From: Clostridiaceae bacterium
Lineage (GTDB): Bacteria; Bacillota; Clostridia; Saccharofermentanales; DTU023
Reading direction: 5' to 3'
DNA: 64,000 nt
Assembly: GCA_012800435.1 (NCBI GenBank)
Contig: JAAZJH010000007.1
Coordinates: 27,970 to 91,969, forward strand
Shown here piece by piece: positions 45,116 through 54,868 of the stretch (within the stretch, counting starts at the first letter, position 1; every line of letters starts with the position of its first letter). The notes under the pieces were generated by a model. It was not told the DNA's origin, searched no databases, and worked only from the letters and a program-made list of their open reading frames with translations. The position numbers were made by a program, and so were the translations under genes.

Positions 45116-47557
45116 GTGGCAGATCTAAAGATCACTCGTGATGACGTAAAACCAATTATTTTGTCGGAAGAGGCGATATTAGATGATCTCAATCCGGAGC
45201 AGAAACGTGCGGTGCTGACGACAAAAGGACCGCTTTTAATTTTAGCGGGCGCCGGTTCAGGCAAGACGCGAGTCATCACGTATCGAATCGCATGGCTCAT
45301 CAGGCATCTTCAGGTGCATCCGGCACGTATTCTCGCGATCACGTTTACGAATAAAGCTGCCAACGAAATGAAAGAGCGTGTGTTACAGCTCATCGGCTTA
45401 CAAGGGAGAGGAAGCTGGATAGGCACCTTTCATGCCATGATGCTACGTATTCTTAGAAGGCATGGAGAGCTCGTAGGTTATCGCTCTTCTTTCTCGATCT
45501 TTGATACTGCCGATCAGCGACGCGTCATGGCGGATGCGCTAAAAGCGCTCGGCATCAGCGAACGTTCCGTAACTCCTCGCGAAGCGCTGTCTCGAATCAG
45601 CCGCTATAAGAACGACGGGCTTAGCCCGGACGAAGTTGAGAAGAGGGGCGCTGCGGGCGTGTGGTACGATGCGCAATGGGCTCAAGTATACCGGCATTAT
45701 CAGCAGATGCTTCGCGAAAAGAACGCCGTCGATTTTGACGATATTCTTCTGGAGACGCTGTATCTTTTTCAAAAACATCCTGAAGTGCTTCAGATGTACC
45801 AACGTCAGTTTCACTACATCCTCGTCGATGAATACCAGGATACCAACATCGTGCAATATGAGCTCGTCAAATGTCTTTCAGCAAAGCACCGCAATCTATG
45901 TGTTGTCGGCGATGATGATCAGTCCATCTACAGCTTTCGAGGCGCCAATATTCGCAACATTCTCGATTTTGAAAAGGATTTCCCTGAGTGTACGATCATT
46001 CGCTTGGAGCAGAATTACCGCTCAACCAAAACCATCCTTGCCGCTGCCAATCAAGTGATCGCAGAAAATACGGGTCGCCGAAAAAAGACCCTGTGGACGT
46101 CGCATGAAGAGGGCGTTCCCGTATTGATGTATCGTGCCTCCGATCATATGGATGAAGCGCGCTTCGTCGCGCAAGATATCGCGCGGAGGCTTCGTTTGCA
46201 AGAATGCGACGATAAAGAGGCCGATATTGCCGTCTTGTATCGTGTCAATGCGCTTTCACGCAACATTGAGACAGCGCTTCGCGAGATCGGCATCGAATAC
46301 CGCGTATACGGCGGGACGCGCTTTTATGATCGAGCGGAAATCAAGGACGTCATTGCCTATATGACGTTAGTCGCGTCTCCTGAAGATGAGTTGGCGTTTC
46401 GCCGAGTGATCAATCAGCCGCGACGCGGCATCGGAGCCGTTTCACTTGAACGACTGGCGGCTTTTGCCGGACAAAACGGTCTTTCATTGCTGGAAGCAGC
46501 ACGAATATCAGATCAAGATATTTCGCTTTCCCGTGTTGCCGGCCGTCTTAAAATATTTGTGACGCTGATCGACGAACTCGGCGTCGCGCTTGACCGCGAC
46601 GATATCACGTTTGCCGAATGGATCTCTAAAGTTGAAGAAGACTCCGGTTTGGTCGCTTTTTATGAAGAAGCGATGGCGCGCCATGATCTCGAGGCGGCAT
46701 CGCGTCTCGAAAACTTGCGGGAACTCGTATCGGACGCGATCGAATTTGAAGCCTTCATTCTCTCCGAACCGGAAGAGACAATCTTTATTGAGGAAGATGA
46801 ATTAACCACACTTGGTCAGGATAACGAATCGACATCAGAGCGAACGTTACGCAATATTTTGATGCGTTTCTTGGAGCGTGCGGCGCTTTATAGTGATCAG
46901 GATAAAGATTCTGAGTCGCCGAAGGTCAGCCTGATGACGATCCACAGCGCAAAAGGGCTTGAGTTTGATACCGTCTACATTGCCGGTGCTGAAGAAGGTA
47001 TTTTCCCGAATATGCTCGCGGAACAAGAACCTGACGGGATTGAGGAAGAACGACGTCTCGCTTACGTTGCTGTCACGCGTGCGCGAAAGCAACTGATTGT
47101 CACATCAGCAGTGTCGCGCCTTCTGTACGGCCATACACAATATAATCCCTTTTCGCGCTTTATGCTCGATATATCAGAGGAGTTGACTGATAAACGCGGT
47201 CTTTTCGAAGAAGAGACGGACGAGGACTCTTTCGGTATCGGATTCGGCTGGCATTTCGCAAAAGGCGCACCCTACGGAGCGGGTTTAAAGTCGAGTCGAT
47301 CTCGATCGGAAGATGATGAGGACATGCCTTACCATGCCGTGACACAAAGCTTTTTTTCCACTCCTAAAGCGACGCCAAAACGGCAGGGATTGGATTACTC
47401 GACGCTCAATACAGGCGATATCGTACGGCATGTTACGTTCGGAGAAGGAGAAATTCTTAAAATTACGCAGACAGGTGATGACGCGATTCTTACGATCGAC
47501 TTCAACGGCACCGTCAAACGGTACATGGCAAGTCAATCGACGCTTTCAAAGGTTTGA
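45116..47557 (+). CDS. pcrA: ATP-dependent DNA helicase PcrA/UvrD
   Basis: Superfamily 1A 3'-5' helicase of 813 residues acting in repair, replication restart and RecA removal. Motif Q/I: LNPEQKRAVLTTKGPLLIL then AGAGSGKTRVIT. Motif II is VDEYQDTN, motif III is VGDDDQSIYSFRGA, motif IV includes LEQNYRSTKTIL, and motif V/VI region has MTIHSAKGLEFDTVYI and AYVAVTRARKQL. The C-terminal tail ends with a Tudor-like RNA polymerase interaction region (TGDIVRHVTFGEGEILKI). The start is GTG at 45116 with GAAAGG seven bases upstream; an ATG at 45112 is out of frame. It is followed closely by the dGTPase gene. Confidence 0.96.
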   Translation: MADLKITRDDVKPIILSEEAILDDLNPEQKRAVLTTKGPLLILAGAGSGKTRVITYRIAWLIRHLQVHPARILAITFTNKAANEMKERVLQLIGLQGRGSWIGTFHAMMLRILRRHGELVGYRSSFSIFDTADQRRVMADALKALGISERSVTPREALSRISRYKNDGLSPDEVEKRGAAGVWYDAQWAQVYRHYQQMLREKNAVDFDDILLETLYLFQKHPEVLQMYQRQFHYILVDEYQDTNIVQYELVKCLSAKHRNLCVVGDDDQSIYSFRGANIRNILDFEKDFPECTIIRLEQNYRSTKTILAAANQVIAENTGRRKKTLWTSHEEGVPVLMYRASDHMDEARFVAQDIARRLRLQECDDKEADIAVLYRVNALSRNIETALREIGIEYRVYGGTRFYDRAEIKDVIAYMTLVASPEDELAFRRVINQPRRGIGAVSLERLAAFAGQNGLSLLEAARISDQDISLSRVAGRLKIFVTLIDELGVALDRDDITFAEWISKVEEDSGLVAFYEEAMARHDLEAASRLENLRELVSDAIEFEAFILSEPEETIFIEEDELTTLGQDNESTSERTLRNILMRFLERAALYSDQDKDSESPKVSLMTIHSAKGLEFDTVYIAGAEEGIFPNMLAEQEPDGIEEERRLAYVAVTRARKQLIVTSAVSRLLYGHTQYNPFSRFMLDISEELTDKRGLFEEETDEDSFGIGFGWHFAKGAPYGAGLKSSRSRSEDDEDMPYHAVTQSFFSTPKATPKRQGLDYSTLNTGDIVRHVTFGEGEILKITQTGDDAILTIDFNGTVKRYMASQSTLSKV

Positions 47558-47580
47558 AAGCCATAGGTGAGGTGATGTCA

Positions 47581-48870
47581 ATGTCGGATCAAGCCTTTTT
47601 GTCGAATATAAACGGTTACTCGCCGAACGAACCGAACACACAGGAAACGACCGATCCGGTTGATCTGCGCCAGTATGGCACCCAGGATGAACTAAGTACA
47701 TCGGGTGCCGCGCTGCTTGATGTGTTGCCGCGCGTTCGTAAGGAAGCGCTGGAAAATCTGCAGCTTTCGCCCTACGCATCTCGTGCGGCGCAAAGTCGGG
47801 GACGTGTCCTCCCTGAACCGGAGTGTCCTGTCCGAACTGTTTTTGAACGCGATGTCGGTCGTATCCTTTATTCTTTACCTTTTCGCCGTCTTCGGCATAA
47901 AACGCAGGTTTTCTTCAATCCGCAAAACGATCACATCTGTACGCGCATGGAACATGTGCTTTACGTCAGTTATCTCGCGGAAACGATCGGAAGCAGCCTT
48001 GGCCTTAACACGACCCTGATCCGAGCCATCGCGTTGGGTCACGATCTGGGGCATCCGCCATTTGGACATACGGGTGAAGAAGTGCTTGATCGTCTTATAA
48101 GGAAGTGGCGCAATGGAGATACAGAACGACAGGTAGACAGCGATGTCGGTTTTCAGCACGAACTTCATAGTCTGCGCGTCATCGATGTGCTTTCGGAGCA
48201 TCGAGACGGGTTCGGTTTGAATCTCACCTTTGAAGTGCGTGACGGCATTGCTTCTCATTGCGGAGAGAAATGGGGAGAGCGCTGTCTGATTCCTGATCGT
48301 CACAAGGGCCTCGACGATCTTATGAAAAGCGCCCTGGAGCATGCTATGCCCTCGACACTAGAAGGTTGTGTAGTCCGTATATGCGATCGGATTGCATATG
48401 CCGGAAGAGATGTTGAGGATGCGTCGCGAAGCGGTCTTCTCACATTCAGCGACCTCCCGAGCGATATTGTGTCAACACTGGGACGTAACAATCAAGAAAT
48501 TACCAACACGCTCGTACGTGATGTGATCACAGAGAGCGACGGTCGCGATTGCATTGTGATGAGCGAAGAAGCGGGTGAAGCGTTGCAGGCATTGATTGAA
48601 ATCAGCGTGCAGCGTATTTACAGGGCGCCGAAGGCAAAACGCTATGAGCGCCAAGTGAGCAATGTGCTGGAAGGGCTTTTCGAGTATTACATTGATCTTG
48701 CGATAAGCGGAAACCGTGATGACACAGGCGCCGCCGCAAAAGCATTTTTCAATTATCGGGATCGACATCCTGAAAAAAATGCCGATCCGGTGACGGTAGT
48801 GACGGATTATATTGCCGGTATGACGGATCCTTATGCCAATCGCATGTTTGCGGCCATTTACGGCGTGTAG
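47581..48870 (+). CDS. dgt: dGTP triphosphohydrolase-like HD-domain protein
   Basis: Hydrolyses deoxynucleoside triphosphates to nucleoside and tripolyphosphate; 429 residues. The HD metal site is formed by HICTRMEHVLYVSYLAETI, then AIALGHDLGHPPFGHTGEE near residue 155, and a later Asp in RICDRIAYAGRDVEDA. RDVGRILYSLPFRRLRHKTQ is the substrate-binding start of the family. The ATG at 47581 lies eight bases after GAGG and is preferred to 47575. It probably shares a transcript with pcrA and precedes a second HD nucleotidase. Confidence 0.9.
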   Translation: MSDQAFLSNINGYSPNEPNTQETTDPVDLRQYGTQDELSTSGAALLDVLPRVRKEALENLQLSPYASRAAQSRGRVLPEPECPVRTVFERDVGRILYSLPFRRLRHKTQVFFNPQNDHICTRMEHVLYVSYLAETIGSSLGLNTTLIRAIALGHDLGHPPFGHTGEEVLDRLIRKWRNGDTERQVDSDVGFQHELHSLRVIDVLSEHRDGFGLNLTFEVRDGIASHCGEKWGERCLIPDRHKGLDDLMKSALEHAMPSTLEGCVVRICDRIAYAGRDVEDASRSGLLTFSDLPSDIVSTLGRNNQEITNTLVRDVITESDGRDCIVMSEEAGEALQALIEISVQRIYRAPKAKRYERQVSNVLEGLFEYYIDLAISGNRDDTGAAAKAFFNYRDRHPEKNADPVTVVTDYIAGMTDPYANRMFAAIYGV

Positions 48871-49020
48871 ACTAATGTCGAATGATTTTCGCGTTTTGTG
48901 TCTTGCAATCCATACGCGTTACCCTATATATGCCGAAAAGGAAGATCGGATAACGGGCATGTCGCGTAAAAGCATAAAAGTTGTCGTCTAGACACGGCAT
49001 CATAGGAAAGGGGTTCAATC

Positions 49021-49632
49021 GTGGATACGTCTTTCTATGCGATGATTCATCGCATGCGCTACATCAATCGGTGGGGTCTGATGAGAAACACCGAATTCGA
49101 GAATATCCAAGAGCATTCGATGGACGTCGCCGTCATCGCGCATGCGCTCGCCCTTATACGACGCCTTTACTACTCAGACGGACGTCTGTGTCCTGAACCG
49201 AGCCAAGTTGCCCTGTTGGCTCTATTCCATGATGTTCCTGAGATCATAACGGGCGATATGCCGAAGCCGCTTAAATACCACAATCTTCCTATGGAGTTAA
49301 CCTACCGTGATATTGAAGAGGAGGCGAGTGAAACGCTTCTTGCCATGCTGCCGGAGGAGCTTCAAAATGAGATCAGGCCGCTCCTTATTCCGGCGGAGGA
49401 TGATCCGATGGTTAGGGAAGCGTGTGTTCTGGTCAAAGCGGCCGACTGTTTCTCCGCATACATCAAATGCCTCGACGAGAAAAAGGTCGGAAATCACGAA
49501 TTCGATCGCGCCATCATCGAGATCGGAGAGCGTCTCGATGCTTTTGATCTTCCGGAAGTGAAGTGGTTTCGTAAATACGCCCTTCCGTCGTATGCGAAGA
49601 GTTTGGATGAGATCGATTTTGATTTTGCATAA
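49021..49632 (+). CDS. yfbR: YfbR-like HD-domain 5'-deoxynucleotidase
   Basis: Predicted dephosphorylation of deoxyribonucleoside 5'-monophosphates; 203 residues. The metal ligands appear as QEHSMDVAVIAHALAL near residue 31 and ALFHDVPEIITGDMPKP near residue 67, with a later Asp in VKAADCFSAYIKCLDE. These are the YfbR/YfdR family signatures. The start is GTG at 49021, preceded by AAAGGGG. With the preceding dGTPase it forms a local pair of deoxynucleotide-degrading enzymes. Confidence 0.9.
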   Translation: MDTSFYAMIHRMRYINRWGLMRNTEFENIQEHSMDVAVIAHALALIRRLYYSDGRLCPEPSQVALLALFHDVPEIITGDMPKPLKYHNLPMELTYRDIEEEASETLLAMLPEELQNEIRPLLIPAEDDPMVREACVLVKAADCFSAYIKCLDEKKVGNHEFDRAIIEIGERLDAFDLPEVKWFRKYALPSYAKSLDEIDFDFA

Positions 49633-49734
49633 ATAATATTACAGTTGTAATACATCTTTGAGACATCGCCTGTGTAGACGCCATTTCCGTATAAGATTGT
49701 TCATTTTTCATGTAATATAATTAGATGTCGAGGT

Positions 49735-49760
49735 GGGCTTATTTTGAGAGAAATGAGCCC
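49735..49760 (+). promoter_or_regulatory. Leader hairpin before the glucosaminidase gene
   Basis: GGGCTTATTT (49735-49744) pairs with AAATGAGCCC (49751-49760), with one G-T wobble and a 6-base loop. A TATAAT box is at 49716-49721, so the hairpin would lie at the very 5' end of the transcript, 23 bases before the ATG. No T-run follows. It may stabilise the mRNA or modulate translation of a gene that lacks a clear Shine-Dalgarno site. Confidence 0.5.
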
Positions 49761-49783
49761 AAAATAATGTGGCAAGAAACAGT

Positions 49784-52198
49784 ATGAAGTTTATAAAATC
49801 TAAAAAAAGAGCGACTTCAATAAAGGGAACGGCACGTCGAGCTGGTGTTTGGTTCGCCGTTATGTTGATACTGTTTTCACTTTTAATTACCTTTGTTTCT
49901 TCCGAATCCCATGAGGTGCAAGCGGCTCCTACAGTAGTCGAAGTGATCAATCGACGAGGATACGTCAAAACGGCCGCGTGGTTCAGGGCAGGCCCGACGA
50001 CTCTCTCCGCGAAGCTGAAACTTTTTGACGCTTCTTCCCCTGTTGATGTTTATGAGTCAGTGCGCGGACAGCTTACGAGCGGTAGCGACCTCTGGTATAG
50101 GGTGCGCGACGTAAGAGGTGGCGGTGTCGGCTATATTCACGCGCCGCTTGTCATGCTTACCAACCAGCCTATTACAGCACCCGATGATCCGGTAACGACA
50201 CCTGAATTTGAGGCATATCTGACAGAGCAGGGATTCCCGGAAAGTTATAAGCCGGCGCTTCGCAAACTGCATCAAGCTCATCCGACATGGGTTTTTCAGG
50301 CCTTTCATGCCGTTGAATACAATAATTCATCGAAAAAATTGACGTTTTCAAAAGCGGTCCAAGATCAATACCAGGCTGTTAAACGCTCGAATGGCGCTTA
50401 TACGTCGCGAAGCTGTGTGCCGGGTTGGGCGCCGTTGTGTGAAGTTGCCTTTGAGGCGCCGCTTTATAATTTCAGGAACAACACGTGGGTGTTTATCGAC
50501 GCCGGCGGATGGCGACCTGCCAATCGTGAAATGGTCGCGTATACGATGGATCCGCGGACGTGGTTGGATGAACAGCATATATTCCAATTTGAGCGTCTGT
50601 CGTACGAACCGAATGTGCAGAATCTGACGTTAATCTTCAACGCGTTAAAAGGCACGTTCATGGAATCGGATACGGAAACGTATCAGCCGCCGGTACCCTC
50701 GTCGGATCCGACCGATTCTGCCGCATCGAGCCCGACCGACCCTGCGGCACCTGATCCTACGGATTCTTCGTCGGATAACACAACCGATCCAACGCCGGAA
50801 AATATGCCGCTTCCCAGAGGATGCGTTGAGTATATCGACGATCAAGGTCAAACTAAAATCAAGACATACGCCGAGATTTTTATGGAAGCGGCGGAAATCA
50901 CGGGTGTGAACCCATTTTTCCTCGTTCAGCGCTGCATTATGGAAGTGTCACCTCAAGGTGGTGGAGCCGTCAGCGGTACGGTTGCCGGCTATGAAGGGTA
51001 TTACAACTTCTACAATATCCGCGCCTTTTCCGGCTCGGATCCGGTTCTCAACGGCCTTAAATACGCACGCTACGGCGCAACGAACAGTGGTCCGCTAGAG
51101 GTCGAACGCACAAGGTATTTTTTACCTTGGGACAATCAATGGAGAGCGATTGTCGGCGGTTCGGCGTGGATTGCCGACGAGTACATTAGACACGGGCAAG
51201 ATACGCTCTATCTTCAAAAATTCAATTTAGCGGGCAGTATTTCGCACCAGTACATGGCGAACCTTTACGCGCCGAAATATGAGTCGGCGAGAACCTTTAT
51301 TAATTATCTCGATCAAGGTGTGATAGAGACGCCTTTTGTGTTCAAGATTCCCGTCATGGCGGATATGCCGGCTGCATCATCGCCCTATCCTTCGATCAAC
51401 GGCAATCGCAACAATTACCTTAAGTCTCTCGACGTGTCGGCCGGTACATTGAATCCTTCGTTTGATATGGAAACGTATGTCTATGACGTCGATGTTCCTG
51501 CGGGCACCGGCACCATTCAAGTGACGGCATCTGGCGTGTCCGGTACAAATAGCGCGATTAAGAATGCCGGTACGCATTCGCTCTCCGTCGGCACGAATAA
51601 CATCGTGATTGAGGTGACATCCGAAAGCAATGAAACACGCACGTACACGCTTCGCATCACACGACTGCAAGATCCGCCGCCGGAAATCGTACTTGATGTT
51701 CCTGTTATACCGGACGTGCAGCTTCCGGATGGTGTCACCCTAGTCGATGACTATCAGATCACGGGTCGATTCCTGATCAACGCGTGGCCGGACGATGACC
51801 GCAATATCGCCAAACGTATCAAGGAAGCATTCGTGCTTCCTGCCGATATGCGTATCGAGATAACTCAGCGCAACGACAATCCCGTGACAGATGACATGGG
51901 TCTTGGCACGGGTGCGAAGATCAAGCTCTATAAGACGGGTGTAAGCGAACCGGTTGTGCTCCTAGAGTTAGTTATTTTTGGAGATGGATTTGGTGATGGC
52001 TGGATAAATTCCAATGATGTTTCTTCAGTGGTTGATTTTATGTACCGTGGAAGAAAACCTAGTGAGGCAGAGCTCATGGCGATGGATGCCGTACCGGACG
52101 GTTATATTAACTCAAACGATTATTCCGCTTTGATTGACTATATGTATCGTGGACGAAAGATTCCTCAAACGCGATCGACTGCCACGGGAGTTCAATAA
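49784..52198 (+). CDS. Secreted multidomain glucosaminidase with cadherin-like domain and C-terminal dockerin
   Basis: Predicted exported peptidoglycan hydrolase of 804 residues. A signal peptide ends near HEVQA-AP (residue 46). Domains in order: an SH3-like repeat (about 47-125), a conserved FPESYKPALRKLHQAHPTWV region (about 145-290), a Thr/Asp/Pro linker, a GH73-like glucosaminidase domain (about 350-505; RCIMEVSPQGGG with the likely catalytic Glu), a cadherin-like beta-sandwich (about 543-628) and a paired dockerin. The two calcium loops read GDGWINSND and PDGYINSND, each ending in a helix with MYRGRK. ATG 49784 is chosen; GTG 49769 is also in frame. The next gene encodes a cohesin. Confidence 0.88.
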   Translation: MKFIKSKKRATSIKGTARRAGVWFAVMLILFSLLITFVSSESHEVQAAPTVVEVINRRGYVKTAAWFRAGPTTLSAKLKLFDASSPVDVYESVRGQLTSGSDLWYRVRDVRGGGVGYIHAPLVMLTNQPITAPDDPVTTPEFEAYLTEQGFPESYKPALRKLHQAHPTWVFQAFHAVEYNNSSKKLTFSKAVQDQYQAVKRSNGAYTSRSCVPGWAPLCEVAFEAPLYNFRNNTWVFIDAGGWRPANREMVAYTMDPRTWLDEQHIFQFERLSYEPNVQNLTLIFNALKGTFMESDTETYQPPVPSSDPTDSAASSPTDPAAPDPTDSSSDNTTDPTPENMPLPRGCVEYIDDQGQTKIKTYAEIFMEAAEITGVNPFFLVQRCIMEVSPQGGGAVSGTVAGYEGYYNFYNIRAFSGSDPVLNGLKYARYGATNSGPLEVERTRYFLPWDNQWRAIVGGSAWIADEYIRHGQDTLYLQKFNLAGSISHQYMANLYAPKYESARTFINYLDQGVIETPFVFKIPVMADMPAASSPYPSINGNRNNYLKSLDVSAGTLNPSFDMETYVYDVDVPAGTGTIQVTASGVSGTNSAIKNAGTHSLSVGTNNIVIEVTSESNETRTYTLRITRLQDPPPEIVLDVPVIPDVQLPDGVTLVDDYQITGRFLINAWPDDDRNIAKRIKEAFVLPADMRIEITQRNDNPVTDDMGLGTGAKIKLYKTGVSEPVVLLELVIFGDGFGDGWINSNDVSSVVDFMYRGRKPSEAELMAMDAVPDGYINSNDYSALIDYMYRGRKIPQTRSTATGVQ

Positions 52199-52291
52199 AA
52201 GAGAGAAGGGGCTCAGCTTGTAGGTACATAGTGTGATCAAGATTGTCATGCATATCATGACGACAATACTATATTTGGATTAAGGTTTTAT

Positions 52292-54868
52292 ATGAAAAAA
52301 AAGTCGCGTGTATTCGTATACATACTTATTGTGTCGTTGATTATTACCGTCGGGTGGACATTTTCAGCGGCGGTTAGCGCGGAAGGATTAAAAAGACAGG
52401 TGACGATGAGTATCAGTGTTCCTTATCCTCATCAAGTCTCTGTTGGGAACACGTTTACAGTGACGCTAGGTTTCACGCCAAAAGCCCCGACGAGGAAATT
52501 TGATTTTCGAATATCGTATGATAATACGATCATTCAGCCGACTTCTTTTCTCAATATATCCAGTATTCCTGGCACTATTGTGGCGAGAGAATATAGCTCC
52601 AGTAACCAGAGCCAGAATATCTCTTTACATGGTGAAGTAGAAGATATCCCACTTACAATGGTTCAAGATGCCGTCAGAATCACGTTCAAAGCGACGAAAG
52701 AAGGGTCAACGATTATTAAGGTGATTGTTGCTGCGGACGGTGATTACAACACTATTTCTTCTTATCCGTCGCCACTCACCATTAACATCACACAACAAAA
52801 GACAGTGCCGTCCGCGACAACACTATCAACGACAACAAAACCCTCCGCGCCACCAAACCCAACGGTTACTGCAACAAAACCGGTGGTAACGATGACTACA
52901 ACACCGAGTAGTACAAGTACCCCCTCGACCACACCGTTAACGACACCCTCGGTGACACCGATCACAACGGAACCGGAAGAAATACCGGATACTGTGGTTT
53001 GGACAGGGAAGCGTTATGACGGGGAACTGTTGAGTGTGCCGGAGTCGCTGCCTCCTGCGGAGCGTTTGCCTTCTTCTTTTAGCGCTGTCAAGGTTGAGCA
53101 TGAGGATACAGAGATGGATGCGTTCCAATCGGAATCGTTACCCTATACGCTGTTTTGGTTGAAGGCGGAGGATGATAACGACGGACGCTTCTACTCCTAC
53201 GACGATGAGGGCGGAGTCTTTGTTCCTTATTTTCGAAGTGAATGGTCGTCACGCTTTTTCACGGTAACAGTATTGCCGGAAAACGCAGTACCCGACGGAT
53301 TTGAACTAACGACGCTGAAGGTGCGTGGAGAACGTGTGCCTGCGTACCGACTGTTGTCTGGCGCTTTTGTCCCTTATGAGGAGTACCGTTCAGGCTATGA
53401 AGAGTTGGATGTTCCATTGTCGACCTCGGGAGATGATCAAGATCCAAATACAACGGGTGTTGTTGAACCTTCAGAGAATTCTGTTGAAGAAAATGATTCG
53501 GAAGCGCGTCAACAAAGAGATGCCGAACGGTATGTCTTTGCTGCAGAAGGAACGGATCCCGAGCCAGCTGAAACAGAGAATAGCCGCCTAAACATTCCGA
53601 TTCCGGATCCTCCTAAAGATACGGTGCTACTCGTTTGCCGCGTCAATGATTCGAATAAGAAGACATTATTTCTTTACGATACGGTGTATGATTCCATGAT
53701 CAGCGTCGGAAGTTGGCCGGTGCCTGTGTGGGGGAGTTACCTTGAACGATCGGAACCTCCTGCTCCGAGTGTAACGGAAAAACCGACTGAAGAGACGGAT
53801 GTGATGACAGTACCGATAGCACCGGTAGAAACAGCGGCATCAGAACCGCGTCTTGTAGCGCTATTCGGATTGTTGCTGCCACCATGGGTGTTGATCGTAA
53901 GCGTCGTTGTTCTGTTGCTTCTTCTGTTGGCGCTTGTCTTTACCATTAAATCTCTGCGCGCACGCCGTCGACATAGTTTTACGTATGAGGAAGATGATGA
54001 CTACGATGCCAACGATGACGAAGATGAAAACGGCGTACTGTATATCAAGGGACTCAGGCGTGAATATGTTGCCAAGAAACTTGATCCTCAGAGCGATGAT
54101 ATTGATGTCTCTTCTTCATGGGCGGATCATAATGAGTATGAAGAAGACGTATTGACTGATTATCCGGAAGATGAATGGATTAAGGGACCGAATCTAATCG
54201 CTGATCTCGACGCTGATTCATCCGATGGAGATGATGTAGTGATTGCAGAGTCAAGTATCGCAGATGATCTCGACGGTTATCCTGATAAAGAAGATTACTC
54301 TTTTATGGCTGAATCGAGTTTGACGGATGATTACCTTGCACAGGAACTCCACGATGAGACACAAGATGCTGCGCACGACATGGCCGAACGAGATGATCAG
54401 GATTTTTATATCGATGATGAAAAGCCATTGAGTGCTCAATTCGGTTCAGATGAACATGACGCTCACTTTGCAGAAAACGATATCGAGGATGTCTTCGAAG
54501 AGCCTTTTGACGATCAAGACGCGTTTGGCGATGACGAAGAGCCTGCGGATGAATATGTTGATCAGGACGCCCCAAGTGTATCTGTTGATCATCGCAATAT
54601 GCGTGAAGTTGATTTTCCCTCGGATGCTTCTGATATAACTGACGATGTCCCGCAAGAAGTACCTTTAATTGAGGATGCACATCATGTGAGGAGGCGTCCC
54701 AGTCCGGATGCGATTCGTCGTTTTCCTAATATGAGGCAAGTTTTCTTACAGAACCCAAGTATTCGTCAACCGGAGCCGGAAAGCGATGAACACGAGCCTT
54801 ACAGTCGCCGCTTTGAGAAAGACCGGATGTATTTCGAAGAGGCTTATACGGATGACGACGAGATCTAA
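52292..54868 (+). CDS. Membrane-anchored cohesin-domain protein with long acidic cytoplasmic tail
   Basis: An 858-residue protein. A signal peptide ends near AAVSA-EG (residue 31). Residues about 35-165 resemble a cohesin: ISVPYPHQVSVGNTFTVTLG, KFDFRISYDNTIIQ (compare the CDFxYSYDPxxL strand of cohesins) and AVRITFKATKEGSTIIKVIV. A Thr/Pro-rich linker (about 170-230) is followed by an unrecognised region (about 230-500). One transmembrane helix lies near residues 523-553 (PPWVLIVSVVVLLLLLLALV), followed by RARRRH. The last 300 residues are strongly Asp/Glu-rich and predicted disordered. It should display the cohesin outside the cell and bind a dockerin such as that of the gene upstream. Confidence 0.82.
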   Translation: MKKKSRVFVYILIVSLIITVGWTFSAAVSAEGLKRQVTMSISVPYPHQVSVGNTFTVTLGFTPKAPTRKFDFRISYDNTIIQPTSFLNISSIPGTIVAREYSSSNQSQNISLHGEVEDIPLTMVQDAVRITFKATKEGSTIIKVIVAADGDYNTISSYPSPLTINITQQKTVPSATTLSTTTKPSAPPNPTVTATKPVVTMTTTPSSTSTPSTTPLTTPSVTPITTEPEEIPDTVVWTGKRYDGELLSVPESLPPAERLPSSFSAVKVEHEDTEMDAFQSESLPYTLFWLKAEDDNDGRFYSYDDEGGVFVPYFRSEWSSRFFTVTVLPENAVPDGFELTTLKVRGERVPAYRLLSGAFVPYEEYRSGYEELDVPLSTSGDDQDPNTTGVVEPSENSVEENDSEARQQRDAERYVFAAEGTDPEPAETENSRLNIPIPDPPKDTVLLVCRVNDSNKKTLFLYDTVYDSMISVGSWPVPVWGSYLERSEPPAPSVTEKPTEETDVMTVPIAPVETAASEPRLVALFGLLLPPWVLIVSVVVLLLLLLALVFTIKSLRARRRHSFTYEEDDDYDANDDEDENGVLYIKGLRREYVAKKLDPQSDDIDVSSSWADHNEYEEDVLTDYPEDEWIKGPNLIADLDADSSDGDDVVIAESSIADDLDGYPDKEDYSFMAESSLTDDYLAQELHDETQDAAHDMAERDDQDFYIDDEKPLSAQFGSDEHDAHFAENDIEDVFEEPFDDQDAFGDDEEPADEYVDQDAPSVSVDHRNMREVDFPSDASDITDDVPQEVPLIEDAHHVRRRPSPDAIRRFPNMRQVFLQNPSIRQPEPESDEHEPYSRRFEKDRMYFEEAYTDDDEI

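Noticed and set aside
52245..52261. GTCATG/CATGAC inverted repeat before the cohesin gene as a terminator
   Set aside because: Only six base pairs and no T-run follow; the two genes may be cotranscribed.
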